From NCBI GenBank assembly GCA_001936135.1, contig CP012812.1, positions 1,364,001 through 1,428,000 on the forward strand: a stretch of DNA of 64,000 bases, given 5' to 3'. Shown here in pieces: positions 1-12,522 of this stretch. A model generated the notes under the pieces. That model did no database searches. It was not told the origin of the DNA and worked only from the letters and a program-made list of their open reading frames with translations. How positions within the stretch are numbered: position 1 is the stretch's first letter; every line of letters starts with the position of its first letter. The position numbers were made by a program, and so were the translations under genes. This DNA is from Saccharomycopsis fibuligera x Saccharomycopsis cf. fibuligera. Its lineage: Eukaryota > Ascomycota > Saccharomycetes > Ascoideales > Saccharomycopsidaceae.

Positions 1-307
1 TAAGAATACAAGAAAAATTTAACAAGAGCGAAAATACCAAAATAAAGAAAAATAAGGAAGTAAACAAAAAAAAAAAAAATGAAGACATTAAAGAACAAAA
101 AAGAATGATCGATAGAAAAAAAAACCTTATAGCAAATCTAGAATTAACACCTGAATTATGAAAGAATTTAAAGAAACGCAAAGAATAAAAAAGAAAAAAA
201 AAACCAGAATTTGGAATGAAATAGAAACAGAAGTAAAAATTTTGAAGCTCAGTATATATGTCACCTGCATTCTAAGAACACACGTAGGCATGTAAAAATG
301 TATAAAC

Positions 308-339
<32 letters not shown>

Positions 340-492
340 TATTATTATTATTATTATTGTTATTGTTATTGTTATTATTATTGTTATTATTATTATTATT
401 ATTATTAATTATCATCATCGTAACCATTAACAAACACCTATCAGCAATATGTTTTCACTCAGTCATCATGTATTCAAGCACACAATACACAC
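1..492. repeat. GAT1 3' flank with CAT/ATT microsatellite
   Basis: No gene is supported here. The stretch is A-rich and then carries a (CAT)n tract at about 309-338 that passes directly into an interrupted (ATT/GTT)n tract to about 408. It lies just past the GAT1 stop codon, so its right part is probably GAT1 3' UTR. A short Met-repeat reading frame on the minus strand is only the translated microsatellite. Confidence 0.8.
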
Positions 493-3261
493 TCAAAACT
501 GCAACCAATCCAAATCCTTCAAGTTGATATTACTAGACCCTTTCTTATGTCCAGTAGCACCACCAGATGACTGACTGTTACTGTTAATATTCATAGTGTT
601 CACGTTTAAATGCATATTGTTGGAATTACCATTCAAATGGTTATTACCAACTCCCGACAAACTATCATTGCTTTTGCCGCCAGTAGTATTACTATTACTA
701 TGAATATCACTATGACTCAGCAAATCGCTGAAATTCATATCAAATGTTGCTGGTCCATGACCATGGCCACCAACACCACTAACACTGCTCACAGAACCAC
801 CATCAATTCCGTTAAATTTTGAAAATCCTGAATCTGAAGCTACACCATCAATGAAATGATGTAGTTCGTCAGCATTTAGTAAATTGAGATCAATTCCGTT
901 CATGTCAGTTTGTAAATTATTGACGTTGTTATGACCAAGATTGTTCAAATTCATACTGTTGTTATTATTGTTATTGCTACCACCAGTATTATTGAAGTGT
1001 CTTTGGGCATTAAGCTGGATTGCAAGGTTTGATTGAAATCCTGTGCCGTTATTATTATTATTAATGTTACCATTATGGCTGTTAATGTTGTTCTGAAGAT
1101 TGGTGGAGGAAGTGCTTTTGGTGTATGCAAAATTTGTCGTTGATGGTACTCTTTTAGAATTGATATCCATAGTGTAAGAATTCTTCACAAAACTGTTACT
1201 CGTACTATTATTATTATTACTGTTATTATTATTATTAGTAGCAGAATTAGTATTATGAGTGAATCCGTTTGCCATTTTTGTATTCTTTTGTGGGATACTA
1301 AATGGGGCACCGTGTGGTCCAAATGACGACGATACATTGTTAGGATTGCTATTGTTGTTCAAACTAGCGAACGAATTAGATTGTGAAGTCATTGACGAAA
1401 TGAAATCAAGAGCTTCATTGGCAGAAAAATCTGATTCATTTGGAGAAATAGGTGATAACATTGCAGAAGAAAAATCTTCATTAATGTTACTGATACTATG
1501 ACGATGGTTTAAAAATGAATTTGAAGGTCTCATTTTTGATGACATAGAATTAGCCCTCTTTGTGACTCTGTTTATCGAAGGAGCAGAAGTTGATGAGCAA
1601 TCACTACTATTATCATTAAAAGTCTTCGAAGCTTGCTGTTGTTGATTTGGCTTAGGAAGAATTAAAATATGATTACTGGATCCAATAGATGCCGTTGAAT
1701 CATTATTTGTTGGCGTGGCTTGAGCACCAGCAGCACCATTGGCAAAAGGTCTTGATGGAAATTGTGACCCCCGCTGCTTATTAATATCAAAACCAAATTG
1801 TGACGGCAGATGTGGACTAGGCTGAATATTTTGAATATGCTGCGATTGAAAATGATATAAATTAGCCTGGTTGCCATTATTGTTTCCCGCAAAGCCTCTT
1901 CCATAATTTAATAAATTATTAGAAGAATTATTAAGACCCTTGCTCAAAAGATTTTTCTTGGAGTTTCTCTTCTTGATGACATCGGTCTTAAGGGTCAACG
2001 GTCTCATTGTGCCATGTAATTTTAAAAACAATCCACAAGCATTGCATAGCGTGTTGCCATCATTATTTCTTCTCCATAATGGTGTCTTGGTGGTTTTACA
2101 ATTGGAACACGTTGTAGCCGGTTTTTTCTTTCCCTGGGGCTCATTTTTGGACAAGGTTGTTGATGATGACAATATGGCGCCAGTAGGGGTAGTGTTGGCC
2201 GTTTCAGGGCCGGTGGCCACCGATGCTCTGGGACTAGACTTTAAATTTTTCTCAGAGTTATCATCAGCATTAGAAGGAGATGTACCTTTACTGTCAATGA
2301 AAGAATTTTTCTTCTCTGAGCTTTTATTGCTGCTTTCACTAGAGACACTCTGACTTTTTGCTCTATCATTAGCAGAGTCAATCTTCATTTGCACATCACT
2401 GCTTCCGTCATCTCTGACATGATCTAACACTTCAAACCCTATATCAATATTAATTTTTTCAGTTTTCTTTGAGCTTGTAGTCTTCGTAGAGCCAAGGTCG
2501 TCAACAGAGCTATAATTATTATTTATAGTTGCACTCGGGCTCTCAGCTGATGACAAAGGAGTAGCAATGCCCGCACCACTATTGCCATTATCTGTTTTGC
2601 TATTGTTATTATTATTGCTATTATTGTTAATACTGCCAAGATTGGCATACTTTTCTCTAAAAAGCGACTTTTCGTTTTTAAGATCAGTTTCTGAAAAGCT
2701 ATTAATTCTGGACTGGGAGTTTGATGATGAAGCCATAGATATGTGGGAATCGGATATTGGAGAAGGCAACAAAACAGGATTGAACTTTGAAGATATTGGA
2801 CCTTTAGAACCATTATGTAGACCTTTCAAACCTGCAGTAATCTTGCTCTTGGTACTGTTAGATGTAACATTGATTTTTGTTGTTGATACAGAGGAATCGT
2901 CAGTGCTATTGAAATTTATAAAATTGTAGTCTGGGCTGGAGTCAAAATTCAAAAATGATGAGACGTCAAAAAGATCGTTGCTAGGATCATTGCTCAAAAT
3001 ATTCGAAACAATCATATCATTATCGACAGCGTTAATCTTCTTCTCGTTATTAATATCCACCTGTTTATCAATATCAATACACTCATTTTCATCTATATTG
3101 AGAGCTTCTATCTTTGAGTTCTGAGCCTTTTTACAACTCTCTCTTTCTGATCTATAGTCCATTCTAGGTTTGAATAAAAGTAGCTTTTTAGCATTAGAAT
3201 ATATTTCCCAGATACTCTGATCCTCATGATCAGCATCATTATGTTGGCGATTCGGATCCAT
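493..3261 (-). CDS. GAT1: GATA zinc-finger transcription factor, nitrogen catabolite regulator Gat1
   Basis: Transcriptional activator of nitrogen-catabolite genes, acting in the nucleus on GATA(A/G) sites. The protein is 922 aa from the first ATG at 3261; the frame stays open upstream but only with a GTG. One fungal GATA finger of the C-X2-C-X17-C-X2-C type sits at about residues 385-409 (CSNC...CNAC), followed by the basic tail [13 protein letters not shown]. Two further marks point to Gat1 rather than Gln3. The N-terminal block [12 protein letters not shown] resembles the start of S. cerevisiae Gat1, and the extreme C-terminus DLDWLQF resembles its DLDWLNLNL end. The rest is Asn/Ser-rich and probably disordered, with poly-Asn tracts in the C-terminal half. 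It is transcribed away from the divergent gene at 4164. A Dal5-type permease at 39.6-41.4 kb is a plausible target class. Identity is fairly sure; the family is certain. Confidence 0.88.
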   Translation of the reverse strand: MDPNRQHNDADHEDQSIWEIYSNAKKLLLFKPRMDYRSERESCKKAQNSKIEALNIDENECIDIDKQVDINNEKKINAVDNDMIVSNILSNDPSNDLFDVSSFLNFDSSPDYNFINFNSTDDSSVSTTKINVTSNSTKSKITAGLKGLHNGSKGPISSKFNPVLLPSPISDSHISMASSSNSQSRINSFSETDLKNEKSLFREKYANLGSINNNSNNNNNSKTDNGNSGAGIATPLSSAESPSATINNNYSSVDDLGSTKTTSSKKTEKINIDIGFEVLDHVRDDGSSDVQMKIDSANDRAKSQSVSSESSNKSSEKKNSFIDSKGTSPSNADDNSEKNLKSSPRASVATGPETANTTPTGAILSSSTTLSKNEPQGKKKPATTCSNCKTTKTPLWRRNNDGNTLCNACGLFLKLHGTMRPLTLKTDVIKKRNSKKNLLSKGLNNSSNNLLNYGRGFAGNNNGNQANLYHFQSQHIQNIQPSPHLPSQFGFDINKQRGSQFPSRPFANGAAGAQATPTNNDSTASIGSSNHILILPKPNQQQQASKTFNDNSSDCSSTSAPSINRVTKRANSMSSKMRPSNSFLNHRHSISNINEDFSSAMLSPISPNESDFSANEALDFISSMTSQSNSFASLNNNSNPNNVSSSFGPHGAPFSIPQKNTKMANGFTHNTNSATNNNNNSNNNNSTSNSFVKNSYTMDINSKRVPSTTNFAYTKSTSSTNLQNNINSHNGNINNNNNGTGFQSNLAIQLNAQRHFNNTGGSNNNNNNSMNLNNLGHNNVNNLQTDMNGIDLNLLNADELHHFIDGVASDSGFSKFNGIDGGSVSSVSGVGGHGHGPATFDMNFSDLLSHSDIHSNSNTTGGKSNDSLSGVGNNHLNGNSNNMHLNVNTMNINSNSQSSGGATGHKKGSSNINLKDLDWLQF

Positions 3262-4163
3262 TTGATATGAGTTAAGTATTTTATTTGTTATTGAGAGATG
3301 TTGTTGTGCTTTGCTGTTGGCATATAAGGTCTGCACCAGAACCACAGTTTTTTATTTTTTTTATTTTATTTTTTTATTTTACTTTTTAGTTTTTCTAATT
3401 CTCGGGTGATGTTTTCCTTTACTATCTCCACTCGAATACAAAACCACAAAGAAAACGCACAAGTTGTCTAGAACTGAAAGCTGTACTGCTGTGACTTTGA
3501 TATGAAAGAAAGGAAAGTGGTATTGGGCAGAGTGTGATTATGTGTCAAGCTGGTTGTACTGGGTGACGAGGGTGTATGGCATATTCATCCAGATTTTCGA
3601 ATCAGTCATTCATCGAAGGGGATATTCAAAGCAAAAAAACAAAAAAAAAAGTAAAAAAGAAAAGTAAAAAAAACCTCGAAAATCCGCAAGCCACCCGGAG
3701 AACCTTTTTCAGCCGACTGTGCAGCTCGTTTTCTATACTTCCCACCCCTGAACCCTCTCTATGAAAAGGAGAAAAGCCAAAACTTGAAAGTAGCTCTGAA
3801 AAGAAAGAATAATAAATAGCTGTTGTTTTGTATCTATAGCATATATGCTATATCATGTCACCGCCAAGGGGCTATAGCCAATGTACCGGATTTCTCTCTC
3901 GGGAATAATTTGCAATCCCATGCAAATCTGTTCGCAAATATGCATCTTAGTGCATGTAGGCTTTTCCGGTAAAAAATATCACATGGTGCACATTTTAGTT
4001 TCGAGGGCAAAGCTATGTTGCTTCAAGCTTTTAAGCTTGCTCGACCGAGTTATATAAAGATGAGCTTCCAGCTTTGAAACTAACTGTGCAACTGTTGCTT
4101 TTTTTTTAAAAAAAAAAATCAGACTGTGCATTATTCTGAATTAGCATATTACCAATCAACACA
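3262..4163. promoter_or_regulatory. Divergent promoter region, GAT1 / 4164 gene
   Basis: A 0.9-kb intergenic region between divergent genes. TATATAAA at 4051-4058 lies about 105 bp before the ATG at 4164 and is a good TATA candidate. A near-palindrome CAAGCTT-TT-AAGCTTG lies at 4024-4039. Several TGCAT/ATGCA words cluster at about 3918-3990, a core bound by APSES-type factors. Runs of T and A near 4100 precede the start. Confidence 0.6.
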
Positions 4164-4742
4164 ATGTTATTTGCAAAGCCATTGGCTACCTCATTTGCCC
4201 CAATTGCCATCAAAAGAATATTCCAAAAGACTTCTGCTAGAACCTTGGTGCAATTCAAAAAATATTACTACATACATCCCCTTGACGAGCAGTCATCATT
4301 AGTATCATTCTCCAAGAATCCACAAAATATCTCAATTGGCGCCTTTGATCATAAAGACTTCAAATTTGAAGACCTAACTACGGAAAATGCCGATGATAAG
4401 ATCCGTTTGAGTGACGACTTGTTTCGCGGAAATCAAAAATTTTTAGACAAATTGTGGAAATTCTTTTCCGAAAATGTATATGATGACTATAGTTACCAAT
4501 TGGAAGCTGGAGATCATAGAAATGGATTCATGCCGGTGTATGATTTTAGAAAGATTCCAGAATATGGCAGACGTTCAGAAGTCGATGATGTGTTTGGTTG
4601 GGTGAGAGTTGATGGCGATGACAAAATGGTCAAAGGCACGTTTGAGCCTAATAAAATGTACAGAGCTTACACAAAGACTGATGGTTTGCCAAAGTTGACG
4701 GACTTTACATTAGAACGCATTGAAGAAATTACAAAACCTTGA
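4164..4742 (+). CDS. Conserved-looking small protein, probably mitochondrial
   Basis: A 192-aa protein whose family I do not recognise. The first about 35 residues are rich in Arg, Lys, Ala, Ser and Thr with no acidic residue (KRIFQKTSARTLVQFKK), the pattern of a mitochondrial presequence. The remainder is acidic and globular in composition, without transmembrane segments. It has readable blocks such as YIHPLDEQSSLVSFSKNP and GFMPVYDFRKIPEYGR, which look like a folded conserved domain rather than noise. The ATG has a good TATA box about 105 bp upstream, and the gene ends just before the long gene desert. Mitochondrial location is inference from the N-terminus alone; function is unknown. Confidence 0.75.
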   Translation: MLFAKPLATSFAPIAIKRIFQKTSARTLVQFKKYYYIHPLDEQSSLVSFSKNPQNISIGAFDHKDFKFEDLTTENADDKIRLSDDLFRGNQKFLDKLWKFFSENVYDDYSYQLEAGDHRNGFMPVYDFRKIPEYGRRSEVDDVFGWVRVDGDDKMVKGTFEPNKMYRAYTKTDGLPKLTDFTLERIEEITKP

Positions 4743-7700
4743 GGGTATAATATACCAAGCTTTACGTGTATTTATAACTGGTCATAGTGATTGCAGATAA
4801 ATACCAAACAGAGCTCTGCCTCAAGAATTACGCAATTAAGTTAGCGTTTAAATGTCGCGCTTTACTAATATTATTTGATTCTCGATTGTTTGCAACACAT
4901 CCGAAGTAGGCTCTATTTTTGAAGTTTATATCAAGAAATATTCCAGAACTGTCATACTTGAATTATATACCTTGAATATATAATATCAACTTTACTTACG
5001 AATTAATGATCTTGTTTGCGTTTTAAATTGCTTTACAATATGCTCAAACTACAAGGCTATCCCCGAGATAAAATACTGGCATTTCACAGACGGGTGTTTA
5101 TGTAAACATTTTTTCAGAGCTATAACGTATTAAGAGTGAGATACCTCATTGGGGGGATTAGTAGCATTCACCACATTTGCTTATTGATACTTCTTATCTG
5201 TTGCCTGATGCAAAAGCCACAGTTTATGCATGTTCGATTTTCTTTTTCTTTCTTTTGGTATAACAAGCTGTCGGAAACTAAGCAATTTTTAGCTTTATTG
5301 TAGCTTTTCTAAAATCAATTATTACTGCTTGTTGCAAATAAAAAAAACTGTTATAGTAATTTGGAATATTGAGTCGCGTAGGGTAAAAAATAAAAAGTAG
5401 CCAAACACTCGATTCTCGATCCTTCAGGATTTTAACAAGACGAAGATGACTGTTTTTAAATCATGAAATAGCGTGACAAATAACTGAAGGTTTAGTCCGT
5501 GAGAAAAAAAGGCGTGCTTTAGGTATGCCCAGAATGCCAGATCTAATTGGCATAAAATCTGCTAAACGTTCAAAAGGAAAGTCTATAATCAAAATGGATT
5601 CGTACCTTGAAAGAGCAATTGGTATTGTGGTGGACTTTTAATCTCGCTTCTATTATTCTGAAGTTCTGCAAAGAGTTCTCTAACAGACAATTTTATGATC
5701 TAGATGATTTCGAAGGAAATGCTAATCTTTGCATCATAAAGCACCATACAATGACCTTACAACACGTTTTACGAGAAACTCGAATTTCATGAAAAGATGT
5801 CAGTTTCTTGGGGAACAGCACAAAAATGTCCAAAGTTGATACCAATTTATAGTGTAGCTAGCAAATTATGGAGACTTGATAATCAGTTTTTCAATCGATG
5901 GTAAAACATGGTTATATTATGGTTGAAAGCAATTCTTTCCTGGTGAGGGAAGTTTAGAGATAGAAGCAAGTTTACTACTGTTAAATTCATATTCGAGAAA
6001 GTACGTCAGTCGTGTAAAAGAAGAAAGAAAATGAATGCAAGTGGAAAAAAAAAACCACAATTCTGTTCAAGTTCTTATTTCAGTTGTAATAGAAAAAAAT
6101 AGTAAAAAGGAGATACACTAGTGCTTTCCGTATATAATCTACCTAACAATAGTTATTATATAGTATTAAGAGGTGGCATTCGTTGTTGGCTACCTTTCAA
6201 ATTGAAATTTTGATTTACAATCTTGTTTACCTTTGAAGCTGGAAGGGGAGAATCTCAGAGGTTGAAAAAAGCCATTTTTAAGGAACTGAAACTGAAAATA
6301 GCTATTTTTGGTAAATTATTACGGATAATTTGTTGTATAGTTTATTTTAACAAGGGAAAAATAAAACTACATGTTTTTTTTTCTTGTTTTTTTTTTTTTT
6401 TTAGTAAAAGAGCATATTGTACACATGAAATCAATAGGAAATGTAGACGCAGACCAACTAAAAGATCAAATTGGATAGATGTCTCTATTTGAAGAAGACA
6501 GTTTTTCTCGGTCATTGTACTTATTGTTGGTTTATTTTAAGTTTAAAGATGCCGAGACACTCTTCCACCTTCTTTTTTCTCTGTACCCTTATATGATATC
6601 CGTTAAAAGTGTTTTCAAAAATTATCTCAAAAAAAAAAAAAAAAAAAAACTGAGATTGTTGTCTTTTTATCTTGGTATTGCACATACATGCCTGAAGTGA
6701 GTGTTTATATTCCCGAAGATGATTTGATATCGGAATAATAGCATGACTTTGTTTCAAACTATGTGAAACCTTGACAGGTAGAGAGAAACAATAACGGTTG
6801 GCTTTTAACTAGCGTTAAGGCTTAGCAAGAGGATTGAGAAAGATTCGGCAAAAATGTGACGTCAAAACTTTTTTTATTCAAAAATTTTGTATCACATCGT
6901 CATACTGAAGATGAAACTTTACCAAACTAATGCTAAAGCTGGCGGTAACTGATTAAGTCAAGGTGCGCACGCCAGATTAAGAATTCATCTGCGCATTGGC
7001 CAAAACCAGCTGAAGCGCACAATACTAAAACTAGATTGAAGATGTCAACTTTTAGAACTGCATGCCTCACTGCTAAATCTTAATTTGTATTGAATAAAGA
7101 TAGCTTGACTGCAATTTCTATCAAGCTTACTGTGATTAGCTAATTCCTCGCTAGTATATGTGATTTTGGCTTTGGCCCTGTGGTGAAATATATTTTCCTG
7201 TGCCCGTTTCAAACAGGCCTACTTGAAATGGCAAGCGCAGAAGATAGCAGTGAGAGGTTACAGCTTACAAAATTATAGCCTTTAAATTTATAGTCTATAT
7301 CGCTGGTGATTCTAAAAAGATAGTGTCAGTTTACACATGATCTAAATTGTGAAAGATGAGAAACCACATAATTCGGGAACGTTAACATTTCTTACCAACG
7401 GGTTTCTCTCAAGCTGATGCTGACAAATTGCATCATGCTAAATATTAGCAATAACAACAAGCCGCATGCTGCTCTTCTTTAAGAGTTTCGCCAAAACTAA
7501 ATCCTATTTTGAGCTTTATTTGCAGATTCATATAAGGTTCATATAAGGTTCTACCAACGCACACATAGCCAACGACTTTTTAATTTCTTTTTTTCTCACT
7601 TGGGAAATCACACTTTTAACTAAATTTTTCAACAATTCTGTTAAGGTTTTGCGAAACAGCTCTCTTTTTGGCATGCTTCTGTATCATCATACTTAAGCTT

Positions 7701-8028
7701 TTTGGGCAAAAAAAAAGCTTTTTGTGTAGCAATATCTGCAAGAACGTTGGCTTCAGGCAGAAACGGATGCCCTTGAAAAGTTTATAATGCGCTGTCAATT
7801 CTTAGCTTCAGGGCTTTTTTTGGTGAGGTGGGCCTCCACCCAAATCGATGATTTCAGCTATGGTGCATCTCAATCTTAAAGGAAACAGCAAAAAGGCTTA
7901 AAGTGGCGTCTTTAATTTCTCGTTAGCTCAACACAGAGACTTTAAAGTCCAAGTTAAAATTTTCAATGTTGCTATAGCTGTAACGAAAATACCCCTCCGT
8001 ATGCGAGAGACATTACGTAATTTTTTCA

Positions 8029-8059
<31 letters not shown>

Positions 8060-11000
8060 CAACTGCGCGCAACTTGTACTCAAAACGCTCTTTTGGTGTT
8101 GATGAATGGAAAATCAAGCGTCCTCGGTTATTTGATGTTTTGACTACAGACAACTGTTAGCCAGATACTGGCGTAGTTTTGAAGCGGTTGCCGAAGTTCT
8201 TTTACCCCTGCAAGGGTGCTGGCTGATCGGCATAGTTATTCTCCCCAAGTATATGTACGCAGCGTTGTAAATTTAAAGAAGGAAACAGATTAAGAACGAC
8301 AAAAAAAAAAAAAAAGTATACAAAAAACTTTCAAACTTGATACCTGCAATTCTTGCAGTCAAATTTCTTGACTGTGCACCATTTGTAGTACAAAACGCAA
8401 AAGTATCCTGCTGTCATAGATGAAATTTTGTTGATTCACTTTTTTGGTTTATGTTGGTCAGCCACATTTCATGCTTAGGTGAGGTTTTTAACGTCAAATA
8501 AGTGCCATACTATTGTTCTATCTGTATTGTCTTTTCCGGCTGCATTATCCCTATACTGTTTTCTTATTCGTCGAAAATTTTCTTTGTATTCTTGCAGATA
8601 GCAGGAAAATGCAACAAAAATTTTGCTTCAAGTTCGTGTTTTGGTTAATCGAATAGAAAATGCCACAAATTTGCAAGTCTACACAAGCTTGTACGTGCAG
8701 CTTACAAATCGCAACTACAATATCACACAATAAGGAAGTATATCTGGTTAGTGTAGACAAGCTGTCTCAAAATCGCAGCTTCTTTTCCGTGTAATTCTGC
8801 TGTTGATTGAAAATTCACAAGTCAGGGGAATATTCATTCTGGTGTTGGTGGTGGTTTTATTTTTTTTCCTCAAAAATATACAAATTAACAAGAAACTGTA
8901 CCCTGCTTTAGAAATTTGGCTGACATGCGACTTATGCCTGGGATTAACTACAAATGGTATGGTGGAGGTGAGGGATTATACCAAATATAAATAAAACTTA
9001 CTCATTCTGAGGTTGTCCTGTAAACAATCGGTAAAATTGAGGCTCGTTTATATGTTCGAGCGTCGATCAGCCAGCAGGTACTATATTTGAATGTAATATG
9101 TTGCTGGTACATGATATACAACCAATAGAAAAAGTAAAAATTACGGATTTAGTTACGGTCCTGTCCCCCCTAAGTTGTAAAACAGTTAACGTTATTATAC
9201 AAATTGTTGGAAAAAGGTTGGGCCCGATTGTTAGCAAGTAGAATGAGTATTGTCTGCAATGCTTGTTGACATTCATATTACTAGCTGTATTACTCGTTGA
9301 TAAACTGTGGAGCTATAAGCACTCTCCAGATCATTCACAATTCCGTTGGTTACTCAATAGTTCTCTCATAATGTTTTTTTTATTATTTTTATATTTTTTC
9401 TAATTAACAATAGTCGATCTTAATGCGTACTAAGCCAGGAAAACAAATGAAAACTTATTGATGAACAAGCCCGCAGATTTGTTTCGGATTGACACACAAA
9501 ATACATAACCGAATCATCAACAATCATGAATGTCCCAAGCGTAAAATTTTGTTATTCGAAAACTTCGATGGTTCTTACTCAAGGGCTAGACACGCCATCA
9601 ATTCTGTAAACCATAAAGGTCTGGAATAAAATTACTGACAATATGGAAAACAATAGACAGGCTCGCTCAATAGAAACGCTTCCACATTCTACTTTGATAG
9701 GCTCATTTATAGGAGTATGACAGCTACAGTAAATCTCAGACGGTAGAGACTCATGCATATGTTTTGAGCCAGTGCATACAAGTATGCCAGAGGGCAAAAG
9801 TACAAAATAAAAGCTCCTTAATGAAATGCAATACGTAATGCAATGCTGATTTATGTAGCTTCTATGCACAGTGCTGGAACTCCTAGTACAGGAATTTTTT
9901 CCCAATTGCATCGTCGTTATATAGTGTTTTCACCTTAATATTGCAATAACGTCAAAGTAGGGTTTTGCCTCGCTATGGAAAGCTTGCCTTCAAAGCTGTC
10001 AAGCAGGGTAGAAGAATGTCGGATCCCTATGCTACATTTTTGATAGTATAGTAAGCCAACATCAACTTTTGAATTTGCTGGTTGATTGTTTACCAATAGC
10101 GAGTCATTTCTAGATATTTATTATATTTGCTTCCTTACTTTTTTTTTTTTTTTTCAACTTAGGTGAGTCAAATATGTTGTCTGTTTCCTGCTGATATCGG
10201 TGTCATGAGGTTTTTCGCTTAGAATTGTTTGTGGCCGACCTTGTGCTATATGTAGATGTGTCCTTTGTTCGCAACTGCTACAGGAATTCTGCCAACATTG
10301 AAGCTGGTTTTCCGGCCCCCTTACAAATGTTTTTGACCGCTGTTGCTAACTAATTGCTAAACGCATTGCTAAACGACGGGCGTGTTTTTCCAACTGTGCC
10401 TGTCTCATGGTGCATGCGAGATGCAAAGCAGCAATTGCCGTGCTAGGAGATGCAAAAAATGCAGGAAGCTTTGTATGCACTTCACTTATAGTATTGTCTT
10501 GCTGCAATGTATGATGTTTGTGAATGCAGATGCAGATGCAGGTCTATCACAAGAAAAAGAACATGCAACAGTTTCACGATAGGGTTATTATGCAAGGCTA
10601 AGAGCTTATTTGAATCTGAATCTAATGTTTGAGAATGTCTGTGGCGAAAAACAGGTAGAAAGACACAACGGAGGCAGTCAAAACCTTGGATTAAATTACT
10701 GGATGTTTCTTTGCACCCGCTAAAAGGTTTCAGAATCCCTTGTGAAAACGCGGGAAGAAGGGTCAACAGACTATAGCATTAATGAAGCTTATACTTTTGT
10801 TGGTGCAGACATACCGTTTCTCGTTTTGCCACTCACAAAAATAAAACTTTGGGTGAAGCTTTTCTGCCAAAAGGGCTGCCAGGAAGATAAACTGTAAAAG
10901 CTAAGGAAAAATTGAATGGTTCAGTTGTTGTACAAGAATTGTGACGTTTCACTCCAGATGAATCAAAAAACTTCGAAAAAGCTTAAATTTTGGCAAGCCA

Positions 11001-11673
11001 GAAAAAGAAATGTGCAACTCAAATTCAAGGTCCTGCTGCTACATATTGCTACAGTGGTACTGTAAGGACGACGTTCTTGCTCTCTCTTTTTTATTTTTTT
11101 TTCGGATCATTTGTAAGAATACATGCCTTCATTTGGCGAGCCCGAGTTTAATTATAAGTTGTTATTTTTTTTTTTGCTTTATTTGTTTTTCTCTTCGCAT
11201 ACATGTCTGCTTTTGCATTGTGCATGCTGTATGTGCAAAATTTTTTCTTTTTCTATTATTTTTTTCCGCCTGCACCAACTGACATTATTAAACACCGAGG
11301 CTAAAAGTGTCTTTTGATCAAACATATAAATTAACAAAGAATTCCGCCAGCCTTATGACACATTTGTGTTCTTCCTTTTGTCATTTTAGACTCTTTTTGA
11401 CTGTTTTTTTTTACATGTCAAATAGTTTCAGATAACCATTTTCTTTGAATACTTGGAAAAAAAATAAGCCGACCAATCTTTTGTCTTGTAATCATATTCT
11501 CGTCTCCAATTGAAGTTGTCAGTTACACAAAACCAAGTTTAAAACCAACCAATTTCCTAGACCATCCATCATTGATCTCATAGTTGGCGCTCTACATTAC
11601 GTTGTCCGCTCTCCAGATTATCTTCAGTTGATTTACGAACACTCAATCAACCAGTTTAAATGAATGCTTGAGT
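4743..11673. promoter_or_regulatory. 6.9-kb gene-poor region upstream of homeodomain gene
   Basis: No convincing coding gene. Longer frames are isolated, lack recognisable domains, and often start at TTG or GTG. Visible content: an A28 run at 8032-8059, a direct repeat of TTCATATAAGG near 7528, three TTGCTAA words spaced 11 and 12 bp at 10343-10372, and clusters of TGCA(T) words at about 10409-10545 and 11212-11237. In Candida-clade yeasts, very long 5' regions are typical of morphogenesis and biofilm regulators, so I read this as an extended promoter and possibly a long leader for the gene at 11674. A non-coding transcript or centromere cannot be excluded from sequence alone; I saw no long inverted repeat. 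Confidence 0.5.
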
Positions 11674-12522
11674 ATGACGCTGTCAGCCAACCAGCATTTT
11701 TCTTCTAATTTCTCCACAATGTTGCCTTCACATAATCCAAACACTAGAAGCTCATCTCCATATCTGAACCAGCTGCTCATGGACTTTAATAGAGAATTAA
11801 GCTACGACTATAGTAACAATACTTTTAATCCAAAGATTTCTCTTAGGTCCTATTGCTTTTCTCAAAAATTAGAACCAAGTGACAGTAACCCAAATAGAAC
11901 TGGATCTGATATCAAATATTTCAACACTCCATCATCTGTCTCTTCAACTCAAAATAGCTTGAGTAATCAGCACAATTTTACTCCAAAGCAGGAGTACCCA
12001 GATAGTCACTCTCAGTATTCATCTCCTTTCTCAAATACTTCTATCAACAATGCCAATGTTGGAGGAAGCTTTTCTGGTACCTCCAACTTTCCGGATTTGG
12101 TTTTAGCATCTCAGCATTCTAGTGATAATTCTAACAGTAATGTCAGTTTTACATCGAAAGGTTATAATGGTTCTTCCACACCTAGCTCATATCCAACAAC
12201 CGGTGCAAGTACACCAACAAATGAAACTTCACCAATAACATCACCTTCAGACTCTGACGCCACGTTTGGCTCGGTTGGTGGTAATGCTGGCAAGAAGAAG
12301 AAAAGATGCAACTTACCAAAAAAGACCACGAAAATCCTCATTGACTGGCTCAACGATAACTTGAACAATCCATATCCTAATTCTAAAGAAAAGTTTGAAT
12401 TGATTATGAAAACCGGCCTCACTAACCAGCAGCTAAGTAATTGGTTCATCAATGCTAGAAGAAGAAAAATAAATAATCTTAGAGAAAATCAGGTGAAGAA
12501 CGGGCAAGGTATTATGAATTGA
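11674..12522 (+). CDS. TALE-class homeodomain transcription factor, CUP9/TOS8-like
   Basis: DNA-binding regulator, 282 aa. A homeodomain of the three-amino-acid-loop-extension class lies at about residues 208-270: KKKKRCNLPKK, the loop NNPYPNSKEK, and recognition helix LSNWFINARRRK. The homeodomain is close to the C-terminus, as in S. cerevisiae Tos8. The rest is Ser/Asn/Thr-rich and disordered-looking. The start is the ATG at 11674; the frame is open about 40 nt upstream but has no ATG there, and a TTG at 11668 is not a credible start. Two other-frame ATGs lie at 11660 (three codons) and 11664 (15 codons, overlapping the start), suggesting leaky scanning. Codons 3, 31 and 34 are CTG, read as Ser in the CTG clade. 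The gene stands alone in a 13-kb desert. The family is certain; CUP9 versus TOS8 orthology is not. Confidence 0.9.
   Translation: MTLSANQHFSSNFSTMLPSHNPNTRSSSPYLNQLLMDFNRELSYDYSNNTFNPKISLRSYCFSQKLEPSDSNPNRTGSDIKYFNTPSSVSSTQNSLSNQHNFTPKQEYPDSHSQYSSPFSNTSINNANVGGSFSGTSNFPDLVLASQHSSDNSNSNVSFTSKGYNGSSTPSSYPTTGASTPTNETSPITSPSDSDATFGSVGGNAGKKKKRCNLPKKTTKILIDWLNDNLNNPYPNSKEKFELIMKTGLTNQQLSNWFINARRRKINNLRENQVKNGQGIMN

Noticed and set aside
127-339. Minus-strand frame starting with ten Met codons
   Set aside because: It is the translated CAT microsatellite.
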